Below, piece after piece: positions 1-11,967 of a stretch of 64,000 nucleotides of DNA (position 1 is its first letter; the number at the start of each line of letters is the position of its first letter). The position numbers and the translations under genes are program-made. The DNA comes from Ascidia mentula (Eukaryota > Chordata > Ascidiacea > Phlebobranchia > Ascidiidae), in assembly GCA_947561715.1 (NCBI GenBank), contig OX387201.1, positions 21,838,001-21,902,000 of the forward strand, given 5' to 3'. Under the pieces are notes generated by a model. The model was given only the letters and a program-made list of their open reading frames with translations. It was not told the DNA's origin and did not search any database.

Positions 1-1382
1 TGATTAGTTACCAGAAGGGGGACTGCCAAATTCTAACCCCAAGGATCAGGTTTAAGAACAATAAACTCTAAAGTGAAGTTCACCTAGGAACTCTGTATCT
101 AACCTAAACGCTACCATGGAAAGGTGACGACTTTACTTTGACACACGATGCCTCTATTTGGGGTCAGGCATTTGCTGGTTAGGGGAATTGCCTTGTTAGG
201 GACAACTTGAATATAATCTATGCAGATAACAGAACAGTGTTTAGACATCATTCAATCCATGTTCTTTGCCTTCTCCCCTTGTTTGCGTGTCTGAGGAAGC
301 GACAATATTTGCACGCACAGTAAAAAAGCACCTTTTTTGCATTGCAAGCAGCAGATGACTGCTGGTACTTTGCAGCTAGGGGGAAATTGTGTGTTAACGA
401 AATTTGAGTTGTAATGTTGAGGGATTAGGCTACATAATTTCTTTGGTTATAACGTATACGGGCTTTGGTTTAGTTAATCACCACAACCACAGCAGACGAA
501 CCTCATTGCAACACGCAACAACACGTGGGAACAATGACTTGTGTTATCTTTGTTGTGACAAAACAATAAAACTACACATAGACGTCACACGTGGGAAGAT
601 GGCGGTGACGATGGTGCTGCAATGAATAAGTGACTCCAGGTTTAAACAAAGGACACATAGCGCTATAAAGCTACGTCGGTTATGTGAGTTGATATGGCGT
701 GTTTATCCTTATCTTCATATTAACTATAAAGCGGACACCGAACATATTTCGAACAGTTTATATTTGATGACAATTTAAAATGACAAAACGACCGAAAACC
801 TGAAGGTTACTCCAGCGTCTCACTGCCCACACTCTCACATTTCCCATCTCTTTTCATTGCTGAAATACTTTTGTGTTTATGTTTATGTGTACCTTGGCTA
901 CAGAAAAAAGTGACTGATGCAGTCAGATTGTAAAACAGTCGGTCATTGAGTGCTGTAGGAACACTGTACCGTGCCGGCTTACGCTGCTAACTGCTAACTT
1001 TTCACAGAAATTTCTCTTTAAAAGAACTCACTGTTTGAAATAAAAAGTTATTTTCCAGGCAACATTCTCTAGACTCACCGGGTCCTGCATGTGATTTCAC
1101 AAATTTTAAAAGTAAACGCTTGACATAATCTGTTGCGTATACGTTTATTATTATTCAAAACGAAAGGATGTGGCAGAATATACTGTTATTTTGTATATTG
1201 AAGTTACTACTGTACAAATCACATATACCTTCAAAGCGAAGCAAAAGTACATGAATATAGGAAATAATATTTTCGGGAAAATTATTTGATGAAGCTTTGT
1301 TACCAGAAATAAACATCACAGAATCAAGTGATTAATAAAAAAAAACACTACTAAAAGATGTAAAAAGACTAAAACTTTGACT
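1..1382. other. intergenic DNA left of gene 1
   Basis: AT-rich sequence with no exon I can support. It contains one copy of the dispersed CACGTG module (about 494-606). The short open frame at 404-625 runs through that repeat and has no family resemblance. Confidence 0.5.
494..606 (+). repeat. dispersed CACGTG/AAGTCATTG module, copy 1
   Basis: A roughly 90-110 bp module whose core reads ACACGTGGGAACAATGACTT followed by GTGTTATC and a TTGTGAC-rich segment. Related copies occur at about 8013-8090, 8962-9036 and 10505-10590 (opposite orientation), 38350-38412, 39133-39215 and 61690-61720. Several lie just upstream of peptidase promoters, so it may be an upstream regulatory block that travels with gene duplications, or a short repeat. 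Which of these it is cannot be decided from sequence alone. Confidence 0.55.
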
Positions 1383-4300
1383 TTAGGCTGGCTTGTTTTC
1401 ATCCCTGGATTGGACGGGGCCTCCTGTTAAAATTACTAATTTTATCCAAAATTTGTTTCGCAAATTTATATTTGTTTGTTTTTTCCACATTGATGAAATT
1501 TTTAAAACTATTTTCATCAATGCATAAAAGTAACGCGTTACTAGCAAATTACCTTTGATTAAAGGATAGTTTGCGTCAGTGGCAATGTTGCAATGGTTTC
1601 CACCGCGGGCAATTTTCATGAAACCGGAATATTTACCATCATTCCCATCGTGTTCCTCCCAACTGCATCAAAGAAAAAAACTAAATATAATTTTGGAAAT
1701 TTTACAAAACAAGTAATTGCTCCTAAAACTGAGACAATTATATTTTTTATTCAATAAATGTTTCATGTTGAAATATTACTTGTATTGCGTTGATAAGAAT
1801 AATTAACTATATGCCTGTTTTTAATAATCCAATATTTGTTTTGGCCATTTGGATTACTGAAGTCTGTTCCATAACCAACCACCAACACACAATGATGTAT
1901 TGGTTTGTCTGTTTCTTTCCAAGTTTTTTCAAAATAAATATCTGAAATTAAAGCGAACGTTTTATTGCAAGATATTGTGTGGTATTTGCGGTATATAGTC
2001 ACCCTCAAAGTTGCTTTGTCCTGCAAACCGATCAATATCTGCAATTGTAATGTACGCAGCAACAGGTCCCACATCTCTTATAACTCTTCTCAGATCCTCT
2101 TCATCTCCCGTTCTGATTGACCGCCAACCGTCAATTTTACACACAACTTCTTTCCGTTGACAGTTACTCTTCTACATTCAAACACAAATTACACAACAAA
2201 AAAACAAGATTCAACAAAACGTCGCAATGTCCTTTGTGGTACTTGGACCTGAAATTTTGTATGTTTGTCTATGTTTCCAAATTTTCCACAAATTAAAGTC
2301 ACATATTAAACTTATCCGATTAAAGGATTGGGTTTTTTAACTCGTTTAACTCCCGACCAACTCGATTCGCTTCAGGTCCCACTTATTACGTTTTCTTGTC
2401 AATTTAACGATAATGTGCTAAATCCAGTCCAAAAATCACACCCAATTCGGATTTTTTTAGCGCATTCACCTTTCCAGTATATGGATAAAATTTGTCGCTG
2501 GTAATTCCATGTTTGATGTAGTCAAATGCCTTGCTAGAATGTCCTGGTTTCTGTCCATTTTCCATGCAATCAACAAGTTGTTGTTCTGATAGTTTGATTA
2601 ATTCTCCATTCTTAATTTTGTTATGAGATTCCACAGCACCAACCTAAAAGTTACTTGTGACAAAACAACAACAAAACATATGGAGTCTAACCACACACTT
2701 ACAGTCGCAAATATCCAGCAAACTGGCAATTCTTTTTGGTCTTTACTGTCAGTGACACAACCCTCATCTCTCCAGTCTTTGCCACCTTCACCTCCGCCGT
2801 TGCCACCATTACCCCCGCCATTGCCACCTTCACCTCCGCCGTTGCCACCATTACCCCCGCCATTGCCACCATCACCTCCGCCATTGCCACCATTACCTCC
2901 GCCAGTGCCACCTTCACCCCCGCCATTGCCACCATCACCTCCGCCGTTGCCACCATTACCCCCGCCATTGCCACCATCACCTCCGCCATTGCCACCATTA
3001 CCTCCGTCGGTACCACTCTCACCCCCGCCATTGCCACCATCACCTCCGCCAGTGCCACCTTCACCCCCGCCATTGCCACCATCACCTCCGCCAGTGCCAC
3101 CTTCACCCCAGCCATTGCCACCTTCACCTCCGCCAGTGCCACCTTCACCCCCGCCATTGCCACCATCACCTCCGCCAGTGCCACCTTCACCCCAGCCATT
3201 GCCACCTTCACCCCAGCCATTGCCACCTTCACCCCCGCCATTGCCACCTTCACCCCCGCTATTGCCACCTTCACCCTCGCTATTGCCACCATCACCTCTG
3301 TCATTTACATTATATTTAATGTTTTCCTTTTCGACATCAGCTCCATTCATCCAAAAAAGCTCTTCAGGATTCTGTTAAACACATTTCAAGAATTATTTTG
3401 TTCTTTTACTACAAGGTGTTTCTAAAAAGCGGTCTAAAGTATTTTTTGGCGACCCACAATATCAATTCCGGGTCAACATTTAAGTCAGGTCGGTTTTACG
3501 GCACAAAAGCTTCAATTGTATGTCCTGCCAGTGAAAAACTTTTGCATCTTAATATCAAATTAAACGAGCTAAAGTATGAGCATTTACGCGTATTAATAGT
3601 CAAGTTCTATAAGTTTTTCCCCAACCTTATCACTGAATCGTGTGAGGTAAATCCGGTAAGTGAATTCTCCGTTTTGATATCTCCGGTTGTGGTCGTTGAT
3701 TTTCTCCAATTTTTTCTCCCAAATAGTTTTTCGTGTTTTTTCTTCATCGTCGTCTTTGTACTTTGGGTCTGAAAGTCAACAAAGTTATAACAGGTTCGGC
3801 TACACGGCCGCAGTACAATAATATATAACGAGAAAATATGTGTGCGCCGCGATTTGCCTAAAAGGTTTCATTTGGAAAAAATGATATATTTATATACATA
3901 GCAAAAAATGCCAAAATCAAAAAGGAAAATATTGTAGCATTTTAACTACAGTAAATAATAGTTTAGCCCATTGCGGTTTGGATCATCCTGCACAGAATTT
4001 ACCAAAACTTGGAATTTCGTGTACGTGTATTCGACTTGCAGGTTAGCTTGTTAATTTTCAACTTTTGAACTCTTAAAAAATAACAATCAAAATGCAGCAT
4101 ATTGCCCGACCACGTGACTTCATGAAATTTAAAAAACTTTGCATTTTCACTGAATATTCCTCAAAATTAGGACTTGTTTATCAAATTGTATGTTGCTCAC
4201 CCCATATCCCAATCAACAATACTTATATTTTGGTTGAAATGCATCTGATTTATAACTTTGCACAATGTTAGTTTCACAACTATATATTTTTTTTTCTGGA

Positions 4301-4456
4301 AATGTGTAATAGAGGCATATACCGTATTTAAATACGGTACCTACGGTAAAGGGGATCTAACAATACTCAATTATGACGTAAAACAATGTCAATTTCAACT
4401 TACTGTGCAGAGCTTTCCATTCTGACCAAGATGGTTGAGGAACTTCAGACACGCAA
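1383..4456 (-). CDS. gene 1: papain-family (C1A) peptidase-like protein with Gly-rich hinge
   Basis: Seven exons on the minus strand read about 4404-4456, 3626-3768, 2703-3371, 2470-2643, 2003-2171, 1815-1941 and 1383-1662. Exon 2 encodes an I29-type propeptide (YRIYLTRFSDK). Exon 3 starts NPEELFWMNG, runs through about 25 seven-residue Gly-rich repeats and ends with the active-site Cys in LPVCWIFAT. Exon 4 has the SEQQLVDC motif, exon 5 VGPVAA, exon 6 HHCVLVVGYG with the catalytic His, and the exon 6/7 junction gives KNSW with the catalytic Asn. The oxyanion Gln is six residues before the Cys as in papain, so Gln, Cys, His and Asn are all present. The donor after exon 6 reads GC rather than GT. 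Exon 1 follows an acceptor, so a further 5' exon with the start codon should exist but was not identified. The C-terminal tail after YPL is longer than in its paralogs. Confidence 0.7.
2773..3300 (-). repeat. 21-bp coding minisatellite (Gly-rich hinge of gene 1)
   Basis: About 25 tandem copies of a 21-bp unit; on the minus strand each encodes seven residues of the form GGxGGxG, with E, D, N or T at the variable places. It lies between the propeptide and mature domain, where paralogs carry short Pro/Asp-rich linkers (for example EPDPDPQLP in gene C). The peptidase frame stays open through the whole array. Other frames are also open only because the unit length is a multiple of three. Confidence 0.85.
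3595..3830. repeat. duplicated propeptide exon block, copy a
   Basis: About 215-235 bp including propeptide exon 2 of gene 1 and flanking intron. It is almost identical to about 5285-5520. The near identity extends into intron, so this is a recent tandem duplication rather than exon conservation. Confidence 0.8.
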
Positions 4457-4675
4457 CTGCAAGAAAATAGAGCAAAAAATCTTAATCAGGCCATGAAGTG
4501 CTAAGAGAAGAATAACACATCAGAGAAAAAAACAGAGTTAAATTTGTTCAACAGTGCCTTGTATGCGAATACAGGATTACAACAGCTTCACCTATTTCTT
4601 GCAAACAGACCTTTTAGAGAGGTTACTTGGTTCACTTACAATATTTAATTCTGTTTTATGTAAAATTTACGCACT

Positions 4676-5710
4676 GCAAAATTTCGCCACCATCACTGCC
4701 ATCATCACCATCGCCATTTTTTTTATCTTTAGTTTTTTCACTTTCGGCATCAACTCCATTCATCCAAAAAAGCTCCTCAGGATTCTGTTAAACACACGAG
4801 GACAATTGCACTTAATTTTCTGAATATTACTTTTGAAGAGTTTTTTGATTAGTTAGTACGAACTGTTTCCAGAGAGCGTCCCAAAGTATTCTTTTTAATA
4901 CCCGAGATCAATTCAGCAAACCGGGTGGCCTATAATTTAGTCAGGTTCAAATGTATTGCACCAACACTGTATGTGCTGATTGTAAACAAAAACTTTTACA
5001 TAATCTAATGGTCGTGAATATACTACAAACACTAACGATGCCATTCAGGCATAAATAATATTTTTGTGTAATTTTAAATAAAAGATCACACTGACGCTGG
5101 TCTTCCATTTTTTGTGAGTTATTTTGGATACCTCACAGCAAGTTGATTCCTGTGTTGTAAATGGCATTTTTGTAAGACTTGGAATTTGTAAAAACCGCTA
5201 ATGCATCTAACACAATAGGCAGTGTTGTTAAACTAGCAGGTGTGGGCATGTAAACGTACTAATATCATTTCTTTCCTATATAAAAAGTTGCATAAGTTTT
5301 TGTTTTTCCCCAACCTTATCACTGAATCGTGTGAGGTAAATCCGGTAAGTGAATTCTCCGTTTTGATATCTCCGGTTGTGGTCGTTGATTTTCTCCAATT
5401 TTTTCTCCCAAATAGTTTTTCGTGTTTTTTCTTCATCGTCGTCTTTGTACTTTGGGTCTGAAAGTCAACAAAGTTATAACAGGTTCGGCGACACGCCCGC
5501 AGTACAATAATATATCACGATATAATAATATATAAAAACGAGGTTACTTCGCTATTCCCGGTATATGGAGCAACGGACGAACATATTCAAAAATTCAAAC
5601 ATCACTTTTTCACAAGTTTCAAAATAGGTATGCACAATTTCAACTTACTGTACTGAGCTTTCCATTGTGACCAAGTTAATTGAGAAACTTCTTCATTTTC
5701 TGATAAGGGA
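4676..5710 (-). pseudogene. duplicated 5' half of gene 1 (exons 1-3 only)
   Basis: Three minus-strand exons repeat the 5' half of gene 1: 5649-5710 (ends TWSQWKAQY), 5315-5457 (propeptide exon, nearly identical to the gene 1 exon) and about 4676-4784 (starts NPEELFWMNG, then a short Asp/Gly-rich stretch). No catalytic-Cys segment, no exons 4-7 and no second 3' half follow before gene 1 begins at 4456. It is either a truncated tandem duplicate or an alternative set of 5' exons that could splice into the gene 1 body. Acceptors and donors around exons 1 and 2 are intact, so alternative splicing is possible. Its third exon lacks the large 21-bp array. Confidence 0.65.
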
Positions 5711-5878
5711 CTGTACAAAAATTGAAATAAGAGGAAAAAGAAGCGGGATTTGTATAGCGGGGTTCATTTTAACAAAAAAAGGATATTGGTCTTTCCTGTT
5801 TGGAATTTCAGGCCCAGTTTTTAAGCTTAATATATATGCGACTTAGTTCGTCGCAAGAGCTAAAGGTAATACTTCAAT

Positions 5879-7787
5879 TTATTCCGGGTATTCCAGGCAT
5901 ACGTACCCCACGCCAACAGGATAAATTGCTTGTCCAGCAACAAAACAATTGTTGTCTCGGTCTTTGGCAATTTTCTTGAAACCCATGTCTTCACTCCCAA
6001 TAATTCCCCAACTAAACAAATATGTAATGTCACGATGTAAACGTTTAAAACACAAGAAAAGAGGTTGAAAGTAAATTTCTTGCAATTTTGTATACATTAA
6101 TATGGAAAAAAAACAGCAACTAAAGTAAAATATGTTTTTAAAACCTGCTTAAAATGATTGAAAACAGTTCTTGTTTAAAGGCCTTTACCTCGTTTTGACA
6201 ATCCAGTACTTGTCCTCGCCACGTGGTTTGCTCTGATCTTTTCCATAACCAACGACCAACACTGCGAGACGTAACGCGTTTTCGTTCGATGGATTGAAAC
6301 CTTTTTCCCAATCAGGATCATAAAATATATCTGTAAAGAGTTTTCATTAACCTTGTTTAATAACTCATAACAGTGCAATAGTAATACCGTCATAGTTAAT
6401 ATGGTGAAAAAACTTTGTTGCATTCGAAATTATCAAGCTCACAGCGACCGGGCCAATATCCCCCACAACATTTTCCAATTGATGTTCGTCGCCAAATTGT
6501 ATTCTTGCCCATCCTTTTATTCCAATCACATTCTTTACGTCCGATCGGTATGGTTGCTTCTGTATGATAAAAACTCCAGTCACATAGTTGGGAAATAATA
6601 CGTCCTCAGTGTAACCAGGCACAGATGTACGCATAACTATATATTGCATGCTAACCCTTTCACGCGCATCAATAATTCTATAAAATAGCTGAACGCAAAT
6701 TCATTTAATTGTGTCTAAGGTTTGCAACAACACAAGACAATAATCTTACTTGCCTGGTGCGAACATTGCTAAAACATTTGTTACTGCTCAAACATTTGAA
6801 AGTGGATAAATATGCCAGAGTCACAATTTTTTTTTACTTTAAACCAAAAACTTTTAAAAGTTTCAGAATGTTTGTTTAGATTTATTGTGCAATCGGTTAA
6901 AAGTGTAGCAGATCGTATTGTTTATAACACGCTTGCGTTCAATTAGAAAACATTAATCGTTACACATGAGCTGCAACGTCATGTACTAAAATATCTACAT
7001 GATTTCAGTGCAAACTCACCCTTCCAATATATGGATAGTGGTCAATTCCAGTAATACCAAATTTTGTGATGTGGTCAAAAGCCAAACTTAAAGTACCCGG
7101 CCCATCACCCCCCTCAATACAATCAATCAATTGTTGCTCAGATAGCTTTAATAATTTCCCGTTCTGGATTTTGTTGTGAGATTCGATAGCTGCCACCTGG
7201 AAGTTAGTGCAAAAATAATTGTTTTCGAAATTTTCGCAACAGAATTAAATTCAACAGATTATAAACTTACAGCACTATATATCCAACAGACTGGTAAGTT
7301 TTGTTTTTGTATAGGAGTTACGCAACCAAACTCTCGCCAGTCAACGTTTTCAGGGTTTCCAACTGGAAGTTGCCGGTTGACCCCAGATGTCCTTTTAGGA
7401 TCATCTATTCTCAAACCACTTTTTTTTGACAACTCTTCGGGTGCCTGAAATAAGACAAAAATACCGGTTATAGGAAAAACAAGAAGCACGAATCGAATGA
7501 ACAAGAATCATACTGACTTGGTCACTAAACCAAGTAGGGGTCTGACGATAAGTAACTTTCCCAGAATTATAAAGTTTGTTGTGTTCTTGAAGTTCTAGGG
7601 AATTTTTTTGATAATTCTGCTCCCGTTCCTTGAGCTCTCGTTCGCTTGGATAAACTTTTTCTGCAAAAATGTTTTTAACATAACATGTAAAAAAAAGGAA
7701 GTTGCGATCAACAAAACCTCAACAAACATGTACCCAGTGTTACTTACTTTGAAATTTTTTCCAAAATGGTGGCAAGACATCTACCAT
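5879..7787 (-). CDS. gene 2: C1A peptidase-like protein lacking catalytic His and Asn
   Basis: Seven minus-strand exons read 7748-7787, 7518-7660, 7271-7444, 7020-7196, 6388-6559, 6189-6330 and 5879-6011, all with GT-AG borders. The start is ATG at 7787 (MVDVLPPFWKKF), about 65 bp from a TATA box; no signal peptide is encoded. Exon 2 is propeptide (EHNKLYNSGKVTYR). Exon 3 ends LPVCWIYSA, keeping the nucleophile. Exon 6 reads LRLAVLVVGYG where paralogs have LRHAVLVVGYG, so the catalytic His is Leu, and the junction with exon 7 gives KTSWG instead of KNSWG, so the catalytic Asn is Thr. The frame is otherwise open from start to stop, which suggests a maintained pseudo-protease rather than a decaying copy. 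The family is known from the I29 propeptide and SEQQLIDC motif; the loss of activity is inferred. Confidence 0.75.
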
Positions 7788-7846
7788 CTTGATTGTCAAT
7801 GTTCCAGCTTCGATCGACTTCCACTGGCTAAACGACACACCGACAG

Positions 7847-8090
7847 CCAATATATAGACTCCCAACAACAAGTGGGAACAGGTGACGTATAATCACACCA
7901 TATCCACTCACATAACATACGTAGCCTTACAACGCTGTGTGTGGGTCAGTTATATTCTGCAGTCACTAAGTTGTTGCAACACTTGAATCGCTGCCATCTT
8001 CCTACGTGTATGTCGGTGTGTAGTTTTATTCTTTCGTCGCAACTAAGATAACACAAGTCATTGTTCCCACGTGTTGTTGTGTGTTGCAAT
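7847..8090 (-). promoter_or_regulatory. promoter module of gene 2 (TATA, E-box-like, CRE)
   Basis: Reading on the minus strand, a CRE-like TACGTCAC (about 7883-7890) is followed by CCCACTTGTTG and then a TATATA box (7851-7856), with the start codon about 65 bp downstream. The same order and spacing recur before genes C, C' and E1. Further upstream lies a copy of the CACGTG module (about 8013-8090). Confidence 0.65.
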
Positions 8091-8814
8091 GATGTTCGTC
8101 TATTTACTGTGTTTTTAGTGATTGCCTTGAAAAGCAACTTATATTGTTGGTTTAAAGTGGGTAAAACTCGGACATGGAAATCCATTAATTTTACACAGTG
8201 ATTATCTCACACTTATCGTCACTCGCCATTGACAAAAGCGACGTCGTTTAAAGCATCGATCTGTGCAGCTACATTGACCACAACTGGCTGCCAATTGTTT
8301 GTAAACCATAAACAAAATGCAAAAATGTAAGTAATGAAAACTATCTCTGTGTGCTAACATAAATGTGTGGATTTTATATTTCTGCTGTGCATCATTGGAG
8401 TGAAGGGGAGAAGACCGCCTGTATTGTGTTAGTAATGTGATTGAAACTCGAATAAGTCCAAAAACAACCACGGTGAGATACGAACGTCAGGATTTTGTAA
8501 ACATGGCGAATATTAGTATGATATAGGAAAAATATACCCAACAGACATTGCTTTATGCTTACCAAACTTTACAAGTTTGTGATTCGCATGAAAATATTAA
8601 AATGTAAATGTATTGTCTTGTGGTAAAATAATGCAGTTAAATGTGAGAAAACATCAAGTCACGGAATATAAAGGCAATTATCAAACGACCCGCGCTTTAG
8701 GTATTTCGGATCAAAACACAATGCCCCTCTGTTTCTGCTTTTTTACAATTCATAGACGAAAGGATTTCAGCTTTAGGTAATTTTTGGTTATATTGTTCTT
8801 CATCGTTGCACTGA

Positions 8815-9036
8815 CTGTCAATATACAGACTCCCAACAACAAGTCAGAACAGGTGACGTTTAATCACGCCATATCCACTCACATACCGTACGTAGGCTTA
8901 CAACGTTGTGTGTTCCTATTTATTAACCTGGAGTCACTTAATTATTGCAACACCAGCTTCCATCTTCCCACGTGTTACGTCAGTTTATCTTTTAGTTTTT
9001 CGTCACAACAAAGATAACACAAGTCATTGTTTTCCA
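8815..9036 (-). repeat. orphan copy of the gene 2 promoter region
   Basis: This block repeats the 7845-8090 promoter region in the same order: ATATACAGACTCCCAACAAC, then GGTGACGTTTAATCACGCC, CCATATCCACTCAC, and the ACACAAGTCATTG module. The TATA box is degraded and no peptidase exon follows on the minus strand before gene 2's own promoter, so it looks like a promoter left by a lost duplicate. Confidence 0.55.
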
Positions 9037-9049
9037 GTGATTATGGGTT

Positions 9050-9330
9050 TGGGATTTAATTATTAATATTTTACCGTTAAGTTATTGCGTGTAACTTGGT
9101 TTTGTGACTTCACGGTGACGTAATTTTTGGTGGGAAGTCACAACTTACCCCTACCTTCGTGATGACGTAATTTGAAGGTTCCTTAGGCACTGTACGCCAT
9201 ACTTGGTTCACTTGGAACGTAAAGTTTTCATCCAATGCCACTTTTTTGGGGGCTAATGCCATAGTTTAGCTTTACTTCACACTTGTAAGTGGAACTACTC
9301 TTAACAACTGTGTGTTTACAGGTGGTGGCG
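9050..9330 (-). pseudogene. degraded copy of an unknown exon-like repeat
   Basis: About 280 bp closely matches 10965-11250. In this copy the minus-strand frame is interrupted, while the other copy is open for 75 codons. No protein family recognised. Confidence 0.4.
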
Positions 9331-10964
9331 AAGTCTTTAGATATTCTTGGATCTGTTCGTGATTTATAGAAACTGGCTGTTAAAAAACAAATACATCGCA
9401 ATTAGTGGAGGAACTCTATAATATAGTTGCAGCAGGAAAACAGAAAATGTTGCAATCACGTAATATATGATTACATAATGTATGTAATATCGAATTTAAA
9501 GAGTAAAAATATTCATATCAATGTAGTAGTGCATTATGTATAGAAACTTCTACTCCACACTGACGTAAATGTGTGGATTGCTATGTTTGAAAACGTCACC
9601 ATCCGTTCCAAACGTTGCAATGTACGTGACACTTGTTTTTCTATGTGGGTTTGGCACTGGCTTGGTAAACAGTTTTGTTTTGCGATAGTTCAGGGGTCCC
9701 AAAACATTCCTGCATTAACGACCGTTTTTCACGAATCGCCTCCAGCGAGTCACAGAAAAACATGATAATTAACAAATAAAGATAATGATGTCGATTTGAA
9801 TTACAATCTCCATAAAGCTCTGTAGTGTGTGCTTGAATGGAGAAAATTTCACGACAAATTTATCTGTGGCCGGAAAGGTTTTCAACCCAGTTTTATAACT
9901 GCTTGCATTAAAGCGTGCATCATCTTTGTGGCCAATAGTCTGTTCCTCTGTGGGGACCGGTTAGAAATACCTCAAGGATAGATACCAGGGGTCCGCGGCC
10001 GGTGCCCTAATATACGCTAAACACAGGGAATATTCAGTTGATTAAAACTAAGTCAAACAACGTCTTTAAAAATTGTACGTCACGATTTTTCTACTATTAA
10101 TACTTGCGAACACAAAAAAACAATCATTGTTTAAAGATGTCTCTCGTCACAGATATGATTCAAAAGGCCATTTCCTCGTGGCAATAGTTGCAGAGACATT
10201 TGTTTAAACATGATGTACGTAAATGTTTCATATTATCGTAGCAAGTGTACGACTTAAACGTAACACAGTTCCAAAAACAACATTGGTTGTGACCAAGATG
10301 CGAAACTAGAAGCAAGTTTCGAAATAAGTTCCGCCCATACTTTAAACTCCTACCTACTAATGACGTCATTGAGTAGGTAGATATGGATTCGTAAAATTCG
10401 AGCACTCCGTAAACAACCTATACCAAACCCAGTATTAAATTGAATAAACACAACACGTTAACTTACTGTACTTTGCTGTCCACACTTGCTTGTTGCCACA
10501 TTTGAATCGCCTCCATCTTCCCACTTGTGACGTTAGTGTTGTGTTATTCTTTCGTCACAACAAAAATAACACAAGTCATTGTTTTCCAATCTAGACTAAT
10601 GCGCCTGGTTTATTATTTGTGGAATATGACAAGCCGATTCAACTCGACAAGATATTTTGACATTTTTAATTGGAATATATCATAGTACAAAAATTCCTTG
10701 AAAAAGGGAATCAAACTTGTAACTTCAAATTACATCACGACAAAGGTGGGGTCAAGTTATAACATCGTACGAAAATTACCTTAATGTACCTTCACTCATA
10801 GGGAAGTTAAGCAGCATCAAAACAACGCACCCGCAAGCCATTTTAGCAGTTCCCGTATGGAGCAATGGATGTCGTAAGGCACGACAGCAACGAAACAAAA
10901 CATATGGTTGGCATGATTTAATACAAACAAAGCAGAAACAAAACAAGATTATAGTTCAGGGATT
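9331..10964. other. intergenic DNA
   Basis: No supported exon. It contains one CACGTG-module relative (about 10505-10590) and otherwise AT-rich unique sequence. Confidence 0.4.
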
Positions 10965-11245
10965 CAATCATTATTATTTTACCGTTAAGTTATTGCGTGT
11001 AACTTGGTTTTGTGACTTCACGGTGACGTAATTTTTGGAGGGAAGTCACAACTTACCCCTACCTTCGTGATGACGTAATTTGAAGGTTCCTCCAGCTTTG
11101 TACGGCATACTCGGTTCACTTGGAACCTGACATATTCATCCAATGCCACTTTTGTGCAGTAGACGGGGCTAATGCCATAGTTTAACTTTACTTCACTCTG
11201 GAAAGTGGAACTACTGTCAACAACTGTGTGTTTGCAGAGAAACAA
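10965..11245 (-). other. exon-like repeat, open copy
   Basis: The minus-strand frame 11018-11245 is open for 75 codons (starting MFLCKHTVVDSSSTF) and is repeated at 9050-9330 in interrupted form. It has several Cys residues. I do not recognise a family; it may be a terminal exon of a lost gene or part of a repeat. Confidence 0.3.
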
Positions 11246-11530
11246 GGGTTTTGTATATTATCACTGAAAATCCAGTGGGGGCACACTTCAACGATCCCAG
11301 TCATAGCGTGGACGACATGCGGGTAATGGTCTTGCAAAAAGTCAAAGGGAAATGCGACATGCAGGAACGATGCCGCAACACGACGACGCCAACTAACGAC
11401 AGCTTATCGTTGTATAGCATTGTGTTTATTTACACCTGATGGAGCGAGGGGAACTCGCGAAAGCTAGTGTACTTTTTGTAATACAAAAGTCAGTCTTTTA
11501 CAAAAGACGGTGTGCATTCGCTCGATCAGA
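11246..11530 (+). mobile_element. Penelope-like element 3' end (GIY-YIG tail plus hammerhead-like motif)
   Basis: The plus-strand frame reads VGAHFNDPSHSVDDMRVMVL, matching the HFN-PGHS-D-V pattern found near the C terminus of GIY-YIG endonuclease domains of Penelope-like elements. Immediately after the stop, 11431-11471 can form a minimal type-I hammerhead: stem I UACAC/GUGUA, core CUGAUGGA (one extra G), stem II GCGAG/CUCGC, then GAAA and a very short stem III. This order (EN domain, then ribozyme motif) fits the family. The rest of the element is missing; homology to the right arm begins just downstream at about 11533. Confidence 0.6.
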
Positions 11531-11967
11531 CATAAATATTTTTGTAAGCATATTTATTTCTGCTGAAAAACTTACGTTTGCTTGCAATTGTCACGTGCAT
11601 ATGGTATTTCTCAAGTGCTGTGATTTTATTTGACCGAAAAAACACATAGACTTATTATAAGATGGACATAAACTTATAAAAGTAACTCCCCATATTACGA
11701 TGTGTTGTGTCATGCTTAAAAGGAAAAGTGTGCATGGTTAATCGGTTGTTCATGTATTAAAGGGTTTGCTTTTTGTTCGTTTATTTTAAGGATAAAAGTT
11801 TAAATGATTCGTGAAATAAAACGAAATTATGTAACAAGAGACAAAGAAGTAAAAGTGATATCAACACCCCGATCGGGTTGTACCAGCGGAAAATGCATTG
11901 ATTTAACCAAACCTAACCAAAACTGCGGATGCAGGCCTTAGTGATCACTGTACCTTTCGTAATCACA

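Noticed and set aside
2623-3425. Long Pro-rich or Ala/Thr-rich open frames on the plus strand and a second minus-strand frame
   Set aside because: They are shadows of the 21-bp minisatellite, whose unit length keeps several frames open; only one minus-strand frame joins peptidase sequence on both sides.
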